From contig CAWEDK010000018.1 in NCBI GenBank assembly GCA_963807865.1, forward strand, positions 62,001 to 126,000: a stretch of 64,000 bases of DNA, in the 5' to 3' direction. Numbering within the stretch: position 1 is the stretch's first letter; each line of letters opens with the position of its first letter. This stretch comes from VAZQ01 sp963807865. Lineage in GTDB: Bacteria; Pseudomonadota; Alphaproteobacteria; Rhizobiales; Xanthobacteraceae. Below are positions 24,757 to 34,160 of this stretch, piece after piece. Both the position numbers and the translations under genes were made by a program. The notes beneath the pieces were generated by a model. That model was not told the origin of the DNA. It ran no database searches and saw nothing but the letters and a program-made list of their open reading frames with translations.

Positions 24757-27024
24757 CTAAATCTGCAAGTTATGTTCCGCCGCGAAGGTCGTCAGCCGCT
24801 CGCGGATCGGCACGCTGCCGGAGGGGCTGTCGATCAGCGGGTTCAGGAGGGCCGCGGCTTTTTTGACGTCGAGATCGAGCAGCATGGCCTTGACCGGCCC
24901 GACCGCAGAAGGCGACAGCGACAGCGAGCGATAGCCGAGCGCCGTCAGTGCGAGCGCCCCGATCGGCTTCGAGGCGAGTTCTCCGCACAGCGTCACCGGC
25001 TTGCCACGCCCGCGGCTCTTCTCGATGATCAGCCTCAGCGCGCGCAAGATCGGCGCGGACAGCGTATCGAACCGCTCGGCGACGCGAGCGTTGCCGCGGT
25101 CCGCCGCGTAGAAGAATTGCATCAGGTCGTTCGAACCCACGGACAGGAAATCGACGCGGTCGAGCAGTTCGTCGAGCTGATAGAGCAGCGACGGCACCTC
25201 GACCATGGTGCCGATTTCCACCCGATCCGGCAGCTTGTGGCCGTGCCGGCGCAGATGCGTGAGTTCGCGCTCGATCAGCGTCTTCGCCTCGTCGAACTCT
25301 CCGACCGAGGCGATCATCGGAAACATGACCTTGAGCTCCCGGCCGCCGGCCGCCCGCAGCAGCGCGCGAATCTGGCTGCGCAGCAGACCCGGCCGGTCGA
25401 GCCCGAGCCGGATCGCCCGCCAGCCCAGGGCCGGGTTCTCCTCCTCGACGTTGCGCATGTAGGGCAGCACCTTGTCGCCGCCGATGTCGAGGGTGCGGAA
25501 CGTCACCGGCTTTTCGCCGGCGGCGTCGAGCACGGCGCGATAGAGCGCGAACTGCTCGGCGGTGCGCGGGAACGCCGCCGCCACCATGAACTGCAGCTCG
25601 GTGCGGAACAGCCCGATGCCGGCGGCGCCGGTTTCCTCGATGTGCGGCAGGTCGACCGCGAGTCCCGCATTGATCATCAGCGTCACCTTCTCGCCGTCCT
25701 TGGTGACGCAGGGCTTGTCGCGCAGCGCGAGGTACTGCATCTGCCGCCGCGCCCGCAGCCGCACCCGCTCGATATAGGCGGCCTCCATGTCGGGCGACGG
25801 GCGGATGTGCACATCGCCGGTGGCGCCGTCGACGATGACGGCATCCCCCGGGTCCGCAATGCCGGTCGCATTGGCAATCTCGCCGACCGCCGCGATGCCG
25901 AGCGCGCGCGCGACGATGGCGACGTGCGAGGTCGGGCCGCCTTCCTCGAGGATCAGTCCGCGCAGGCGCCGGCGGTCGTAGTCGAGCAGCGCCGCGGGGC
26001 CCATCGAGCGCGCGACCAGGACGGCGTTCTCCGGGAGTCGTTCGCGGGTCGGCGCGTGTTCCTGGCCGCTGAGCTGGCGCATCAGCCGGTTGGCGAGGTC
26101 GTCGAAGTCGTGCAGCCGTTCGCGCAGGTAGGGATCGGTGATGCGCAGCATCCGCGCACGGGTGTCGGATTGCACGCGCTCGACGGCCGCCTCGGCGGTC
26201 AGGCCGGTCCTCACCGCCTCGTCGAGCCGGTGCTCCCAGCCCCGGTCGTAGGCGAACATCCGGTAGGCTTCCAGCACGTCCCGGTGCTCGCCGCCATCGG
26301 CGACTTCGCCGCGCTCGAGCAGCACGTCGAGGTCGGATCGCATGGTGTCGATCGCGGCTTCGAGCCGTTTCAACTCCTTCGGGATGTCGTCGGCGATGAA
26401 ATTGGTGATCACCACCCGCGGCTCGTGCAGGACGACGTGACCGAGCGCGATGCCGTCGTTGAGCGCGACGCCGCTCAGATGCAGCGGCCGCCGGGCGGCC
26501 GGTTCGAGGCCGGGCTTGGCGATGGCCGAGAGTTCGCCCGAAGCGATCATCTCGGCGAGCACCATCGCGGTGGTCTGCAGCGCCTCTTCTTCTTCTTCCG
26601 TGTAGGTCCGCCGCGCCCGGTTCTGGACCACCAGGACGCCCAGCATGTTGCCGGCGCGCAGCACCGGGACGCCGAGGAAGGCGTGATAGATTTCCTCGCC
26701 GGTCTCCGGCCGGAACGAGAACGCCGGGTGGTCCTGGGCCTGCGAGAGATTGATCGGATTGGCCTCGCTGGCGACGAGACCAACCAGGCCCTCATCGGGG
26801 CGGAGAACGGTCTGGTGAACCGCCTCCGGCTTGAGGCCCTCGCTGGCGTATAGCTCGAGCGTGCCGTCCACGCGCAACACGTAGACAGAGCAGACCTCCG
26901 CCACCATGTTGGCGGCGATCAGCACCACGATCTTGTCCAGGCGTTCCTGCGCGCTGACCGGCTCCGCCATCACCTCGCGAAGCCGACGCAACAGCACGCG
27001 CGGACCGCCGAGCGCGCCACGCAT
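24757..27024 (-). CDS. ptsP: Phosphoenolpyruvate-protein phosphotransferase PtsP (nitrogen PTS enzyme I)
   Basis: A 755-residue protein with an N-terminal GAF sensor domain (about residues 20-165), then the HPr-binding domain, the phospho-histidine domain with GGPTSHVAIVARALG (His about residue 367), and a C-terminal PEP-binding TIM barrel (LFRTELQFM, GSNDLMQFF, VTLCGELASKPI). It passes phosphate from PEP to NPr and EIIA-Ntr, linking nitrogen state to regulation. It is transcribed with prfA and prmC on the same strand. The start at 27024 (MRGALGGPRVLLRRLREVMA) follows the family. The frame is intact. Confidence 0.95.
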   Translation of the reverse strand: MRGALGGPRVLLRRLREVMAEPVSAQERLDKIVVLIAANMVAEVCSVYVLRVDGTLELYASEGLKPEAVHQTVLRPDEGLVGLVASEANPINLSQAQDHPAFSFRPETGEEIYHAFLGVPVLRAGNMLGVLVVQNRARRTYTEEEEEALQTTAMVLAEMIASGELSAIAKPGLEPAARRPLHLSGVALNDGIALGHVVLHEPRVVITNFIADDIPKELKRLEAAIDTMRSDLDVLLERGEVADGGEHRDVLEAYRMFAYDRGWEHRLDEAVRTGLTAEAAVERVQSDTRARMLRITDPYLRERLHDFDDLANRLMRQLSGQEHAPTRERLPENAVLVARSMGPAALLDYDRRRLRGLILEEGGPTSHVAIVARALGIAAVGEIANATGIADPGDAVIVDGATGDVHIRPSPDMEAAYIERVRLRARRQMQYLALRDKPCVTKDGEKVTLMINAGLAVDLPHIEETGAAGIGLFRTELQFMVAAAFPRTAEQFALYRAVLDAAGEKPVTFRTLDIGGDKVLPYMRNVEEENPALGWRAIRLGLDRPGLLRSQIRALLRAAGGRELKVMFPMIASVGEFDEAKTLIERELTHLRRHGHKLPDRVEIGTMVEVPSLLYQLDELLDRVDFLSVGSNDLMQFFYAADRGNARVAERFDTLSAPILRALRLIIEKSRGRGKPVTLCGELASKPIGALALTALGYRSLSLSPSAVGPVKAMLLDLDVKKAAALLNPLIDSPSGSVPIRERLTTFAAEHNLQI

Positions 27025-27213
27025 GACGTGATCCTCGGGCCAGCCATTAGTGCCGGCGCTGTCTCGCTGCCGGCACGACAAAGTCAGGAAACAGCGGCCG
27101 CCGGGCCCAGGCGCCCGCGGTGGCCACCATCCACTCCGCCGTATAGCGAATGGGGTATGGACGGAGCAAGCCAAACAAGGAATTTGGGTCGCCGATCCGT
27201 CATTTCGCGCGCG

Positions 27214-28242
27214 TCACCAAGCATAACTCGCCGAAATTCGTCCGCAGGCCGTCCGAAACGCATCGGTCGCGAGCAAGGCGGCGTAGACCTCGCGGACCGT
27301 CGCAGCGGCCGGCACCTTCAGGTCCCGGATCGAATCGGCGTCGACGCCAGGGCCGAACAAGCGCGCCACCGCCTGGTGGACGTCATCTTTGCTCGCCGGC
27401 CGCGCGAGGTCAGCGGCGGGCAGATCGGCGGTGAGCAGTTCGAGGAGCAACCCGCGCTCGAGCAGCGGCAGATGGGTCATGGCGGCGCGGGCGACGAGCG
27501 TCGCCAGCCGGTGGTCGGGGTGGCTCTCGTCTGTGAGAGCCGGTTTGACGTTGCGGAACTGAAGCTTCTCGTCGAACGAGCTTGGCGCGGTTTCGAAGCA
27601 GGGCGCCAGGGCGCCCGCTTCTTCGGCGAGGTAGTAGCGGTTGAGGCTGTCGAACAGGACGTAACGATAGCCGTGCCGCGCCAGGAACGGCTCCCATTGC
27701 TCGAACGCCGGTTCGAGCGTGAAGGGCGCGAGGGCCTCGACGATCACGACCTTGGGCCGGTATTTCTGCCAGTCGCCGTGGAGCAGAACGTCGGGCTCCG
27801 CGCCCTCGACATCGACCTTGAGGAATTCGAAGGCGGGTGGTGCGTAGCTCTCGCACAACTCCTTTAGGGTCAGCATCGGGACCGTGATGACATCGGCCGC
27901 GCGGCCGAACTGGGTCTGCGCCAGGGCGGCATGTTCGGCCACCGTGGTCGAGAGGCCGTGGAACTCGCGCACCACATGGAAGGTGGTTTCCCCAGACGCC
28001 GCGCCGACCACCGCCCCGACGTGCCGGTCGCGCGGGCGCACCGCCCGGGTGAGCCGGGCGAGCCACGGGTTCGGCTCGACCGTGATGCCGCTCCAGCCCT
28101 TGAGGTAGAACGCCAACGACATGTTGTCGTAAACCGGATGGCCGGAACCGATATCGATGTAGAAGCCGGAGGTCTGTGCGCCGAAGCAGCGCATGACGTA
28201 GAGGTCTTCGAAGCGTTGCGCGTAGGAGATGATCGAAGACAT
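27214..28242 (-). CDS. FkbM-family methyltransferase with C-terminal extension
   Basis: Starts MSSIISYAQRFEDLYVMRCF; the FkbM domain (about residues 20-220) has YIDIGSGHPVYDNMSLAFYL, the SAM region, VEPNPWLARL, and FEFLKVDVEGAEPDVL. These are the standard FkbM motifs. Such enzymes O-methylate sugars of lipopolysaccharide, exopolysaccharide or natural products. A C-terminal block of about 100 residues (DDVHQAVARLFGPGVDADSI, REVYAALLATDAFRTACG) looks like a DUF4214-type segment, often joined to secreted or glycan-related proteins. The substrate is unknown. It stands alone, flanked upstream by a palindromic repeat. Confidence 0.8.
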   Translation of the reverse strand: MSSIISYAQRFEDLYVMRCFGAQTSGFYIDIGSGHPVYDNMSLAFYLKGWSGITVEPNPWLARLTRAVRPRDRHVGAVVGAASGETTFHVVREFHGLSTTVAEHAALAQTQFGRAADVITVPMLTLKELCESYAPPAFEFLKVDVEGAEPDVLLHGDWQKYRPKVVIVEALAPFTLEPAFEQWEPFLARHGYRYVLFDSLNRYYLAEEAGALAPCFETAPSSFDEKLQFRNVKPALTDESHPDHRLATLVARAAMTHLPLLERGLLLELLTADLPAADLARPASKDDVHQAVARLFGPGVDADSIRDLKVPAAATVREVYAALLATDAFRTACGRISASYAW

Positions 28243-28292
28243 AGGGATACTGACTCGCTATCGACGGCTTAGGTGCCGCTCGTCCGCAATGG

Positions 28293-28460
28293 GTAGGGTG
28301 GGCAAAGGCGCGCATGCCTCGCGATACGAAATGCACGATAGTTCGGTGCGCGCCGTGCCCACGCGCATTCCTGGCAGACGCTACATTCCGCGTGGGCACG
28401 GCGCTACATTGTTTGTGCGGCGCCGGCTGAACATTCGGATCGCGCCTTTGCCCACCCTAC
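28293..28460. repeat. Nested palindromic repeat element (168 bp)
   Basis: The outer arms GTAGGGTGGGCAAAGGCGC (28293-28311) and its perfect 19-base complement (28442-28460) enclose a second perfect inverted pair, GCGCCGTGCCCACGCG (28350-28365) and CGCGTGGGCACGGCGC (28389-28404). The GTAGGGTGGGCAAAG motif is familiar, from memory, as an interspersed palindrome in Bradyrhizobium-like genomes. It occupies the gap between lysC and the FkbM gene (both minus strand), so it may end lysC transcripts. No coding sequence lies inside. Confidence 0.85.
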
Positions 28461-28557
28461 GATGTTCGCACCCAATTCGATCACCTCGGCGGTGAATCGC
28501 GTGCGGCGCGCAGGTTGGCGACGAATCGGTAATCGCGAGAGCGCAGTGCGCCGGGCT

Positions 28558-29812
28558 TCACGCCTTGTCGAGATCGTACAGCGAGTGCAGCGTGCGCACC
28601 GCCAGCTCGGTATAGGCCTCGTCGATCAGCAGCGAGAACTTGATCTCCGACGTGGTGATGGCGCGGATGTTGATGCCCTTGTCGGCCAGCGCCTTGAACG
28701 CCTTGGCGGCAACGCCGGCGTGGCTGCGCATACCGATGCCGATGACCGAAACCTTGGCGACGCCGGTCGCGCCGTCGAGCCGCTCGTAGATGACCTGGCC
28801 CTTGGACTTGGTCGAGCACGTCGGTCGCGCGCTTGTAGTCGCCGGCCGGGACCGTGAAGGTGAGGTCCGTGGTCGCGCCGTCGGCCGACACGTTCTGCAC
28901 GATCATGTCGACGTTGATGTTGGCTTCGGCCAGCGGTCCGAAGATCGCGGCCGCGACGCCGGGCTTGTCCTGCACCCGACGGATCGAGATTTGTGCCTCG
29001 TCCTTGGAGAAGGCGATGCCGGTGACGACCTGCTGCTCCACGATCTCCTCCTCGCCGCAAATGAGCGATCCCGGCGGGGTGCCGTGCGGATCGATATCTT
29101 CAGGTTTTTCGAAACTCGAGCGCACGAAGATGCGCACGTTGTGCACCATGCCGAGCTCGACCGAGCGAACCTGCATGACCTTGGCGCCGAGCGAGGCGAG
29201 CTCCAGCATCTCCTCGTAGGCGATCTTGGGCATGCGCTGCGCCTTCGGCACCACGCGCGGGTCGGTCGTATAGATGCCGTCGACGTCGGTATAGATGTCG
29301 CAGCGTTCGGCCTGGATGGCGGCCGCGATCGCCACCGCGGAGGTGTCCGAGCCGCCGCGTCCGAGCGTGGTGATGCGGCCGGTTTCCTTGTGCATGCCCT
29401 GGAAGCCGGCGACCACCGCGACCTCCTTGCGCTCCTTGAATCGCTTGATCAACTCGTCGCCATTGATCTCGAGGATGCGCGCCGAACTGTGGGCGTTCGA
29501 CGTGAGGATCGGGAGCTGCCAGCCCTGCCATGACCGGGCATTGATCCCCATGCCTTCGAGCGTCATCGCCAAAAGGCCGGCGGTGACCTGTTCGCCGGAG
29601 GCAACCACGGCGTCGTACTCCCGCGCGTCGTGCATCGGCGAGGCTTCGCGGCACCAGCCAACCAGCTCGTTGGTCTTGCCCGACATCGCCGATACCACGA
29701 CGGCGACGTCATGGCCGGCATCGACCTCGCGCTTGACGTGATGCGCGACGTTGCGGATGCGCTCGATATTGGCGACGGAGGTTCCGCCGAATTTCATCAC
29801 CAAGCGGGCCAT
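28558..29812 (-). CDS. lysC: Aspartate kinase, one frameshift
   Basis: The kinase domain is complete: MARLVMKFGGTSVANIERIR, VVVSAMSGKTNELV, FQGMHKETGRITTLGRGGSD and CDIYTDVDGIYTTDPRVV. Two ACT domains follow, the first seen in VTGIAFSKDEAQISIRRVQD. It phosphorylates L-aspartate, the first step to lysine, methionine and threonine. One extra base near 28810 shifts the last 80 or so residues; corrected, they read SKGQVIYERL and on to SLYDLDKA with a stop at 28558. Since lysC is essential, a sequence error is much more likely than a true mutation. Confidence 0.92.
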
Positions 29813-30052
29813 AGGACGCCTGAGCGTTGTCGGGAGAGACGGTAGTCATACCGGGACGGTATGCGGCCTGCAACCATGCGTCCGGTCCAGGTTCTGCGCG
29901 GCGCGCCACGTGACCGGTCGGCGACGACTAGGGTCAGGACTCAATCAGCTTGACCGCAGCGACCGCTTTCGACCCATTTCGGACCATTCTCCCGATCAGC
30001 TTGATCCAATCATCCAACTGGTTGAAACTGAGATGGTGGGCGCTTGCCTTGA

Positions 30053-30433
30053 ATGTCACGCCAGCGGAAGCCTGCTCTGACCATGTTTGCTGATCACGAC
30101 GCCTACATAGCTGAGGCTCCTAAAGACCTTCGCCCTCTGCTGGTTCGATTGCGCGCTCAACTTGCGCGCGCGCTGCCTGACGCCGAAGAAGTCATCGCCT
30201 ATAAAATGCCAGGGTTCAGGATCGGACAATCCATCATCGCGGGTTATGCAGCGTTCAGTAAGCAATGCGGCCTCTATCTATCTCCTTCCGCCATCAAGTC
30301 GCATGCCGACGACATTGCCGCGGCCGGGCTCAAGTCTACCAAGACTGGCGTCACCTTCTCGCCGAGCCAGCCAATCCCTGACGGGCTCGTTAAGAAACTC
30401 GCCCTGGCTTCTAGAAGGGATCAAAATCTTTGA
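30053..30433 (+). CDS. DUF1801 (YdhG-like) protein
   Basis: A 126-residue single-domain protein with the DUF1801 pattern: DAYIAEAPKDLRPLLVRLRA, PDAEEVIAYKMPGFRI, CGLYLSPSAI and the C-terminal SQPIPDGLVKKL. The family includes YdhG-type proteins sometimes called iron chaperones; their biochemical role is weakly established. The base composition is more A/T-rich than its neighbours, and it is followed at once by a double-hairpin repeat, so it may be an acquired gene. The true start could be the ATG at 30083; neither start has a strong ribosome site. Bases 29813-30052 hold no other gene I can support. Confidence 0.7.
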   Translation: MSRQRKPALTMFADHDAYIAEAPKDLRPLLVRLRAQLARALPDAEEVIAYKMPGFRIGQSIIAGYAAFSKQCGLYLSPSAIKSHADDIAAAGLKSTKTGVTFSPSQPIPDGLVKKLALASRRDQNL

Positions 30434-30457
30434 GCGGGTTAATTCGGCATAGTTCGG

Positions 30458-30620
30458 GTGGCGGATTTGACGTTCCTATCAGCATTGCGGCGAGTCTCTT
30501 CATAGGAACGTCAAATCCAAAGCCACACTAGAACCATAGAGTTGCTAGTGTCCCTTGGGTTCCGACGCTCGTAAACGTACGTGCTGCGATGGGATACAAG
30601 CGTCGGAACCGGGACACTAG
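30458..30620. repeat. Double-hairpin intergenic repeat, copy 1
   Basis: Hairpin A: left arm from GTGGCGGATTTGACGTTCCT (30458) and right arm ATAGGAACGTCAAATCC (30502-30518), closed by GTGGC / GCCAC. The linker reads GAACCATAGAGTTGCTAGTG. Hairpin B: CTAGTGTCCC (30545) pairs with GGGACACTAG (30611-30620), and GGTTCCGACGCT with AGCGTCGGAACC inside. It lies between two convergent genes and could end transcription from both sides. Copies 2-4 share the architecture, linker and ends but differ in stem sequence. Confidence 0.85.
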
Positions 30621-30621
30621 G

Positions 30622-31756
30622 TCAGCCGGGCGGCGGACCGGGGCGGACCGGCATCGCCGGAACGTGGTTGGTCGATCGGAAGCCGGCGCGGCCGCCGTCG
30701 GCATCGAACAGATAGTCGAAGCCGTTGAGCAGCCGCAGGCTGGTATTGACGAATGGCGGCCGGTCGCCGCGGACGAGGACGAGGCGCCGCGGCGCCAACG
30801 GGTTGAGGGCGTCGCTCACCGTGAACGTGTAGCGCATTTGCGGCGCCTCGGCGGACGGCGCCGAGATCGTCAGGCTGGTGCCGGGCGCGAGCGTGAAGCC
30901 GCGCACACCGTCGGGGCGGACCGCAATGGCGACCTGGTCTGTCGGGCAGCGTGAGGTACATCGTGGTGACGCCGGTATCCATCAGCATGCTGCCGCAGGC
31001 TGCCGGGGCCGCTCCGTTCACCGAGATGCAGGCCGAAATCCCGGACCAATCGTTGCCGCTCTCCGAGCGGGTGAGGGAGACATAGTTGAAGGGCGCCTGC
31101 GTGTTTTCGCCGGTCAGGCCGACATGCACGCCGCGCCGGGTCACAATATAGCCGCGGCGCATCCCCTGCGCAGTTTCGCTGTTGCCGCCCGGCGCCGCGA
31201 TGGTGGCGACGTTGATGAATGGGTTCTTCCGGGTGTTGCCTTCGGCCTCCGGGCCGTGCCCGCGGCCGAACCCGATGCCCATCATCGACACGCCGCGCGG
31301 GTCGTCGTTCGGCCGGCAATTGCGCGCCCGCGCCGTGCATTCGATCCGCGTCACCGCGAGCACCGGGATGGGGCTGGTGGTGAGTTGTGCGCCGTCGGCG
31401 CCCATGACGGTCAGAGCCGTGACCACTCGGCGGCCGATCATGATCCGGCCGGAACTCGTATAGGTGAGCCGGCCGGGTCCGAGCGACGGCAAAGCATCGA
31501 TGTTCGGGATGCGATGGGCCGAGACCACAATGCCGGTCGAGCCGGTATCCATGACGATATTGAATGGAGGGCCACCGAACGATGCGCGCAGCAGCGGTAT
31601 GCGCGTGATGTCCTCGTCGGCGGCGGGAGCGTTGACATAAGGCAGATAGACGCCGCGATTAAACTCCGCATAGGCGCCGTCCGCCGGCGCCTCGCCGGCG
31701 AAGGCAAGTGCGAGTGCACTCGCCACGATGGCTGAGTTGATGCCGCGGAGGACCAT
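30622..31756 (-). CDS. Secreted bilobal aspartic protease-like protein, one frameshift
   Basis: After a signal peptide (MVLRGINSAIVASALALAFA) come two aspartic-protease motifs in one chain: NIVMDTGSTGIVVS near residue 65 and SMLMDTGVTTMYL near residue 260. That is the two-lobed pepsin arrangement rather than the single-lobe retropepsin form common in bacteria. One extra base near 30940 breaks the frame; corrected, LPDDQVAIAVRPDGVRGF leads to VSDALNPLAPRRLVLV and a stop at 30622. The corrected length is about 377 residues. Location is periplasmic or extracellular by signal. Proteolytic activity is inferred; substrate unknown. Confidence 0.65.
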
Positions 31757-31959
31757 CGCCGCAATCTGTTCCCTACAATCGTTGCCGGCAATACCGCATG
31801 AGCGTCCTGGCCGCCGGGCTGCGGACGACAGCGGGTCCTGAGCTGGCTCATGATAGATCAGCTCGAGCCATCAGACTCGATTTGACTTGCGGAACTGCTA
31901 ACCTAGCGACGATAACTTTAGTGCAGCGGCCTAACGCTGCCCTTCCCCAGGATGTCGGC

Positions 31960-33105
31960 ATGACGCTTGCGCGAGGCGCTCGGTCCGGTTCCACCGTTGA
32001 CGATACCGAAGTCGCGCGGTTTTCGGCGCTGGCGGCCGAATGGTGGAACCCGCGCGGCAAGATGGCCGTGCTGCACAAGTTCAACCCGGTGCGTCTCGGC
32101 TTCATCAAGGAGGCGGTCTGCCAGCAGTTTGGGCGGGACACCAAAAGGCTCGATGCGCTCTCCGGCCTGCGCATTCTGGATATCGGTTGCGGCGGGGGCA
32201 TCCTGTCGGAGCCGCTCGCGCGGCTGGGCGCGAGCGTCGTCGGCGCCGATCCGTCGACGGCCAATATCGCCGCCGCGCGGCTGCATGCCGCCGACGCCGG
32301 CCTGGCGGTCGACTACCGCGAAACCACCGCGGAAGCGCTGGCCGACGCCGGCGAGAGCTTCGACGTCGTACTGGCCATGGAGGTGGTGGAACACGTCGCC
32401 GACGTGCCGCTGTTCGTGGCGCGGTGCGCCGAGATGGTGAAGCCCGGCGGCCTGATGATTGCGGCCACGCTCAACCGCACGCTCAAGAGCTTCGCGCTCG
32501 CCATCGTGGGGGCCGAGTACGTGCTGGGCTGGCTGCCGCGCGGCACCCACCAGTGGGACAAATTCGTCACGCCGAACGAACTGGAGATCGCGCTGGAGAA
32601 GAGCGGGTTGCGGGTCGTGAACGAGAGCGGCGTGATCTATAACCTGCTGGCCGACCGCTGGCAGCTCTCGTCCGACATGGATGTGAACTACATGACGGTG
32701 GCCGGCCGTCCGATCTGGCATTTGAAACCGCTACAAACTGGGAGGTCCGCCATGATCGTCGAACTGGTCACGTTTCCGTCGCCGGCCGGCTGGGATCGGG
32801 ACCGCATCCTGGAAGATGCCAAGCACACCATCCCGAAGTGGACCGCCAACCGCGATCTCGTCCGCAAGCATTTCCTCGCTGGGATCGGCGATGCCGCCGA
32901 CACCGGCGCCGGAATCTATGTCTGGCCGTCGGTCGAAGCGGCGCAAAAGGCGCATGACGACGCTTGGCGCGAGAGCGTGAAGAAGCGCACCGGCGGCTAT
33001 CCGACCATCCGCTATTTCGATCTGTTCCTGCTGATCGACAACGAGCACGACAAGGTCATCGAATGGGCCGGGGACGGCAAGGCCCGCGAACTCGAGACCG
33101 CGTGA
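31960..33105 (+). CDS. ubiG: Ubiquinone biosynthesis O-methyltransferase UbiG, reading in frame into a small YdhR-like domain
   Basis: The UbiG part (about residues 1-255) has EVARFSALAAEWWNPRGKMA, the SAM motif LRILDIGCGGGILSEPLARL, VLAMEVVEHV and GTHQWDKFVTPNELEIAL, ending VNYMTVAGRP. It carries out both O-methylations of the ubiquinone ring. The ATG at 31960 follows an AGGATG site. There is no stop after the usual UbiG end: the frame continues through WHLKPLQTGRSA into a second domain that has its own start signal (see 32752). Either the proteins are fused, or an indel near 32715 removed the ubiG stop. Neighbouring lysC-ptsP synteny is typical of the order. Confidence 0.85.
   Translation: MTLARGARSGSTVDDTEVARFSALAAEWWNPRGKMAVLHKFNPVRLGFIKEAVCQQFGRDTKRLDALSGLRILDIGCGGGILSEPLARLGASVVGADPSTANIAAARLHAADAGLAVDYRETTAEALADAGESFDVVLAMEVVEHVADVPLFVARCAEMVKPGGLMIAATLNRTLKSFALAIVGAEYVLGWLPRGTHQWDKFVTPNELEIALEKSGLRVVNESGVIYNLLADRWQLSSDMDVNYMTVAGRPIWHLKPLQTGRSAMIVELVTFPSPAGWDRDRILEDAKHTIPKWTANRDLVRKHFLAGIGDAADTGAGIYVWPSVEAAQKAHDDAWRESVKKRTGGYPTIRYFDLFLLIDNEHDKVIEWAGDGKARELETA
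32752..33105 (+). CDS. YdhR-like dimeric alpha-beta barrel protein (putative monooxygenase)
   Basis: A 117-residue unit beginning MIVELVTFPSPAGWDRDRIL, with TIPKWTANRDLVRKHFL and GGYPTIRYFDLFLLIDN, resembling the YdhR / antibiotic-biosynthesis-monooxygenase group of small ferredoxin-like barrels. An excellent GGGAGG ribosome site sits 6 bases before its ATG, so it is probably translated on its own even though it is in frame with ubiG. A cofactor-independent monooxygenase or a stress-related binding role is only inferred. Confidence 0.6.
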   Translation: MIVELVTFPSPAGWDRDRILEDAKHTIPKWTANRDLVRKHFLAGIGDAADTGAGIYVWPSVEAAQKAHDDAWRESVKKRTGGYPTIRYFDLFLLIDNEHDKVIEWAGDGKARELETA

Positions 33106-33123
33106 TCGTAGACAGCTCAGCCG

Positions 33124-34017
33124 ATGATGGAAGCAGGCTGGCTGTGGGTCGTCTTTACGTTGATCGCCGCGGCCGCGCAGACCGTGCGCAACGCCACCCA
33201 GCGCGAGCTGACCGCCAAATTGGGGACGGTCGGCGCGACACATGTCCGCTTCCTGTTCGGGTTCCCGTTCGCCCTCGTGTTTCTGATCGCGGTCGCGATC
33301 GTCACCGGGGCATCGGTGCCGCATCCGCCCGCGGTTTTCTGGCCCTGGGTCCTGCTCGGTGCGGGCGCGCAGATCGCCGCCACCGCGCTGATGCTCGCCG
33401 CGATGAACGACCGGTCGTTCGTGGTGGTCTACGCCTACATCAAGACCGAGGCCGTGCAGGCGGCGCTGTTCGGCCTGATCTTCCTCGGCGACGCCGTGAC
33501 GCCGGCGGCTGGCGCTGCGATCCTGATCGCCACGACGGGCGTCGTCATCATGGCGCTCAAGCCGGGCACCGCGATGGACGTCCGGGCGACCCTGCTCGGC
33601 CTCGCCGCCGGGGCGATGTTCGCACTGTCGGCGGTCGGCTTTCGCGGCGCGATCCTGAGCCTTGGGCTGCCGAACTACGTGATGGCCGCCACGTTCACGG
33701 TGGTGACCGGGCTGCTGCTGCAGTCGCTGCTGCTGTCGCTGTATCTGCTGCTGCGTGATCGGAAGGTGCTGCTCGCAATTTTTCGGGCCTGGCGGCCCTC
33801 GCTGTTCGCGGGCTTCATGGGCGCGCTGGCCTCGCAGTTCTGGTTTCTGGCCTTCGCGCTCACGGCGGTCGCCAGCGTGCGCACGCTCGCCCTTGTGGAA
33901 GTACTGTTCGCGCAGGCGATCTCGCGCTTCGTATTCAAACAGGCCACGACCGCGCGGGAAATGGCTGGTATTCTACTGATCGTGCTGGGGGTGGCGCTGC
34001 TGCTATGGGCGCACTGA
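33124..34017 (+). CDS. EamA / DMT-superfamily transporter
   Basis: A 297-residue membrane protein with ten predicted helices in two EamA repeats (GWLWVVFTLIAAAAQTVRNA at the start; RATLLGLAAGAMFALSAVGF for the second). The drug/metabolite transporter pattern is clear; the substrate is unknown. It starts 19 bases after the YdhR-like gene on the same strand and is probably co-transcribed. It converges on the DUF1178 gene across a partial double-hairpin repeat. Confidence 0.85.
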   Translation: MMEAGWLWVVFTLIAAAAQTVRNATQRELTAKLGTVGATHVRFLFGFPFALVFLIAVAIVTGASVPHPPAVFWPWVLLGAGAQIAATALMLAAMNDRSFVVVYAYIKTEAVQAALFGLIFLGDAVTPAAGAAILIATTGVVIMALKPGTAMDVRATLLGLAAGAMFALSAVGFRGAILSLGLPNYVMAATFTVVTGLLLQSLLLSLYLLLRDRKVLLAIFRAWRPSLFAGFMGALASQFWFLAFALTAVASVRTLALVEVLFAQAISRFVFKQATTAREMAGILLIVLGVALLLWAH

Positions 34018-34078
34018 GCAGAGACTGAGGGATTGGGCGCGGGTCGAGGTTGAGGCGTTCGCCGTCAAGCGGTCGCGT

Positions 34079-34160
34079 TAGTGGAGTGGATTTGACATCC
34101 GCTACCCACCAAGCCGCATGCTCAACTCCACGTGATGCGAATGTTGGAATTGGACCACTA
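34079..34160. repeat. Double-hairpin repeat, deletion derivative (copy 2)
   Basis: The left end (AGTGGAGTGGATTTGACATC) is the outer arm of hairpin A as in the copy at 53.2 kb. The right end (GATGCGAATGTTGGAATTGG, then ACCACTAG) is the outer arm of hairpin B. The inner arms and linker are missing; GTGGAGT / ACTCCAC (34081-34087 and 34125-34131) can still pair. It lies between convergent genes, and its terminal CTA supplies the TAG stop of the DUF1178 gene on the minus strand. Confidence 0.75.
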
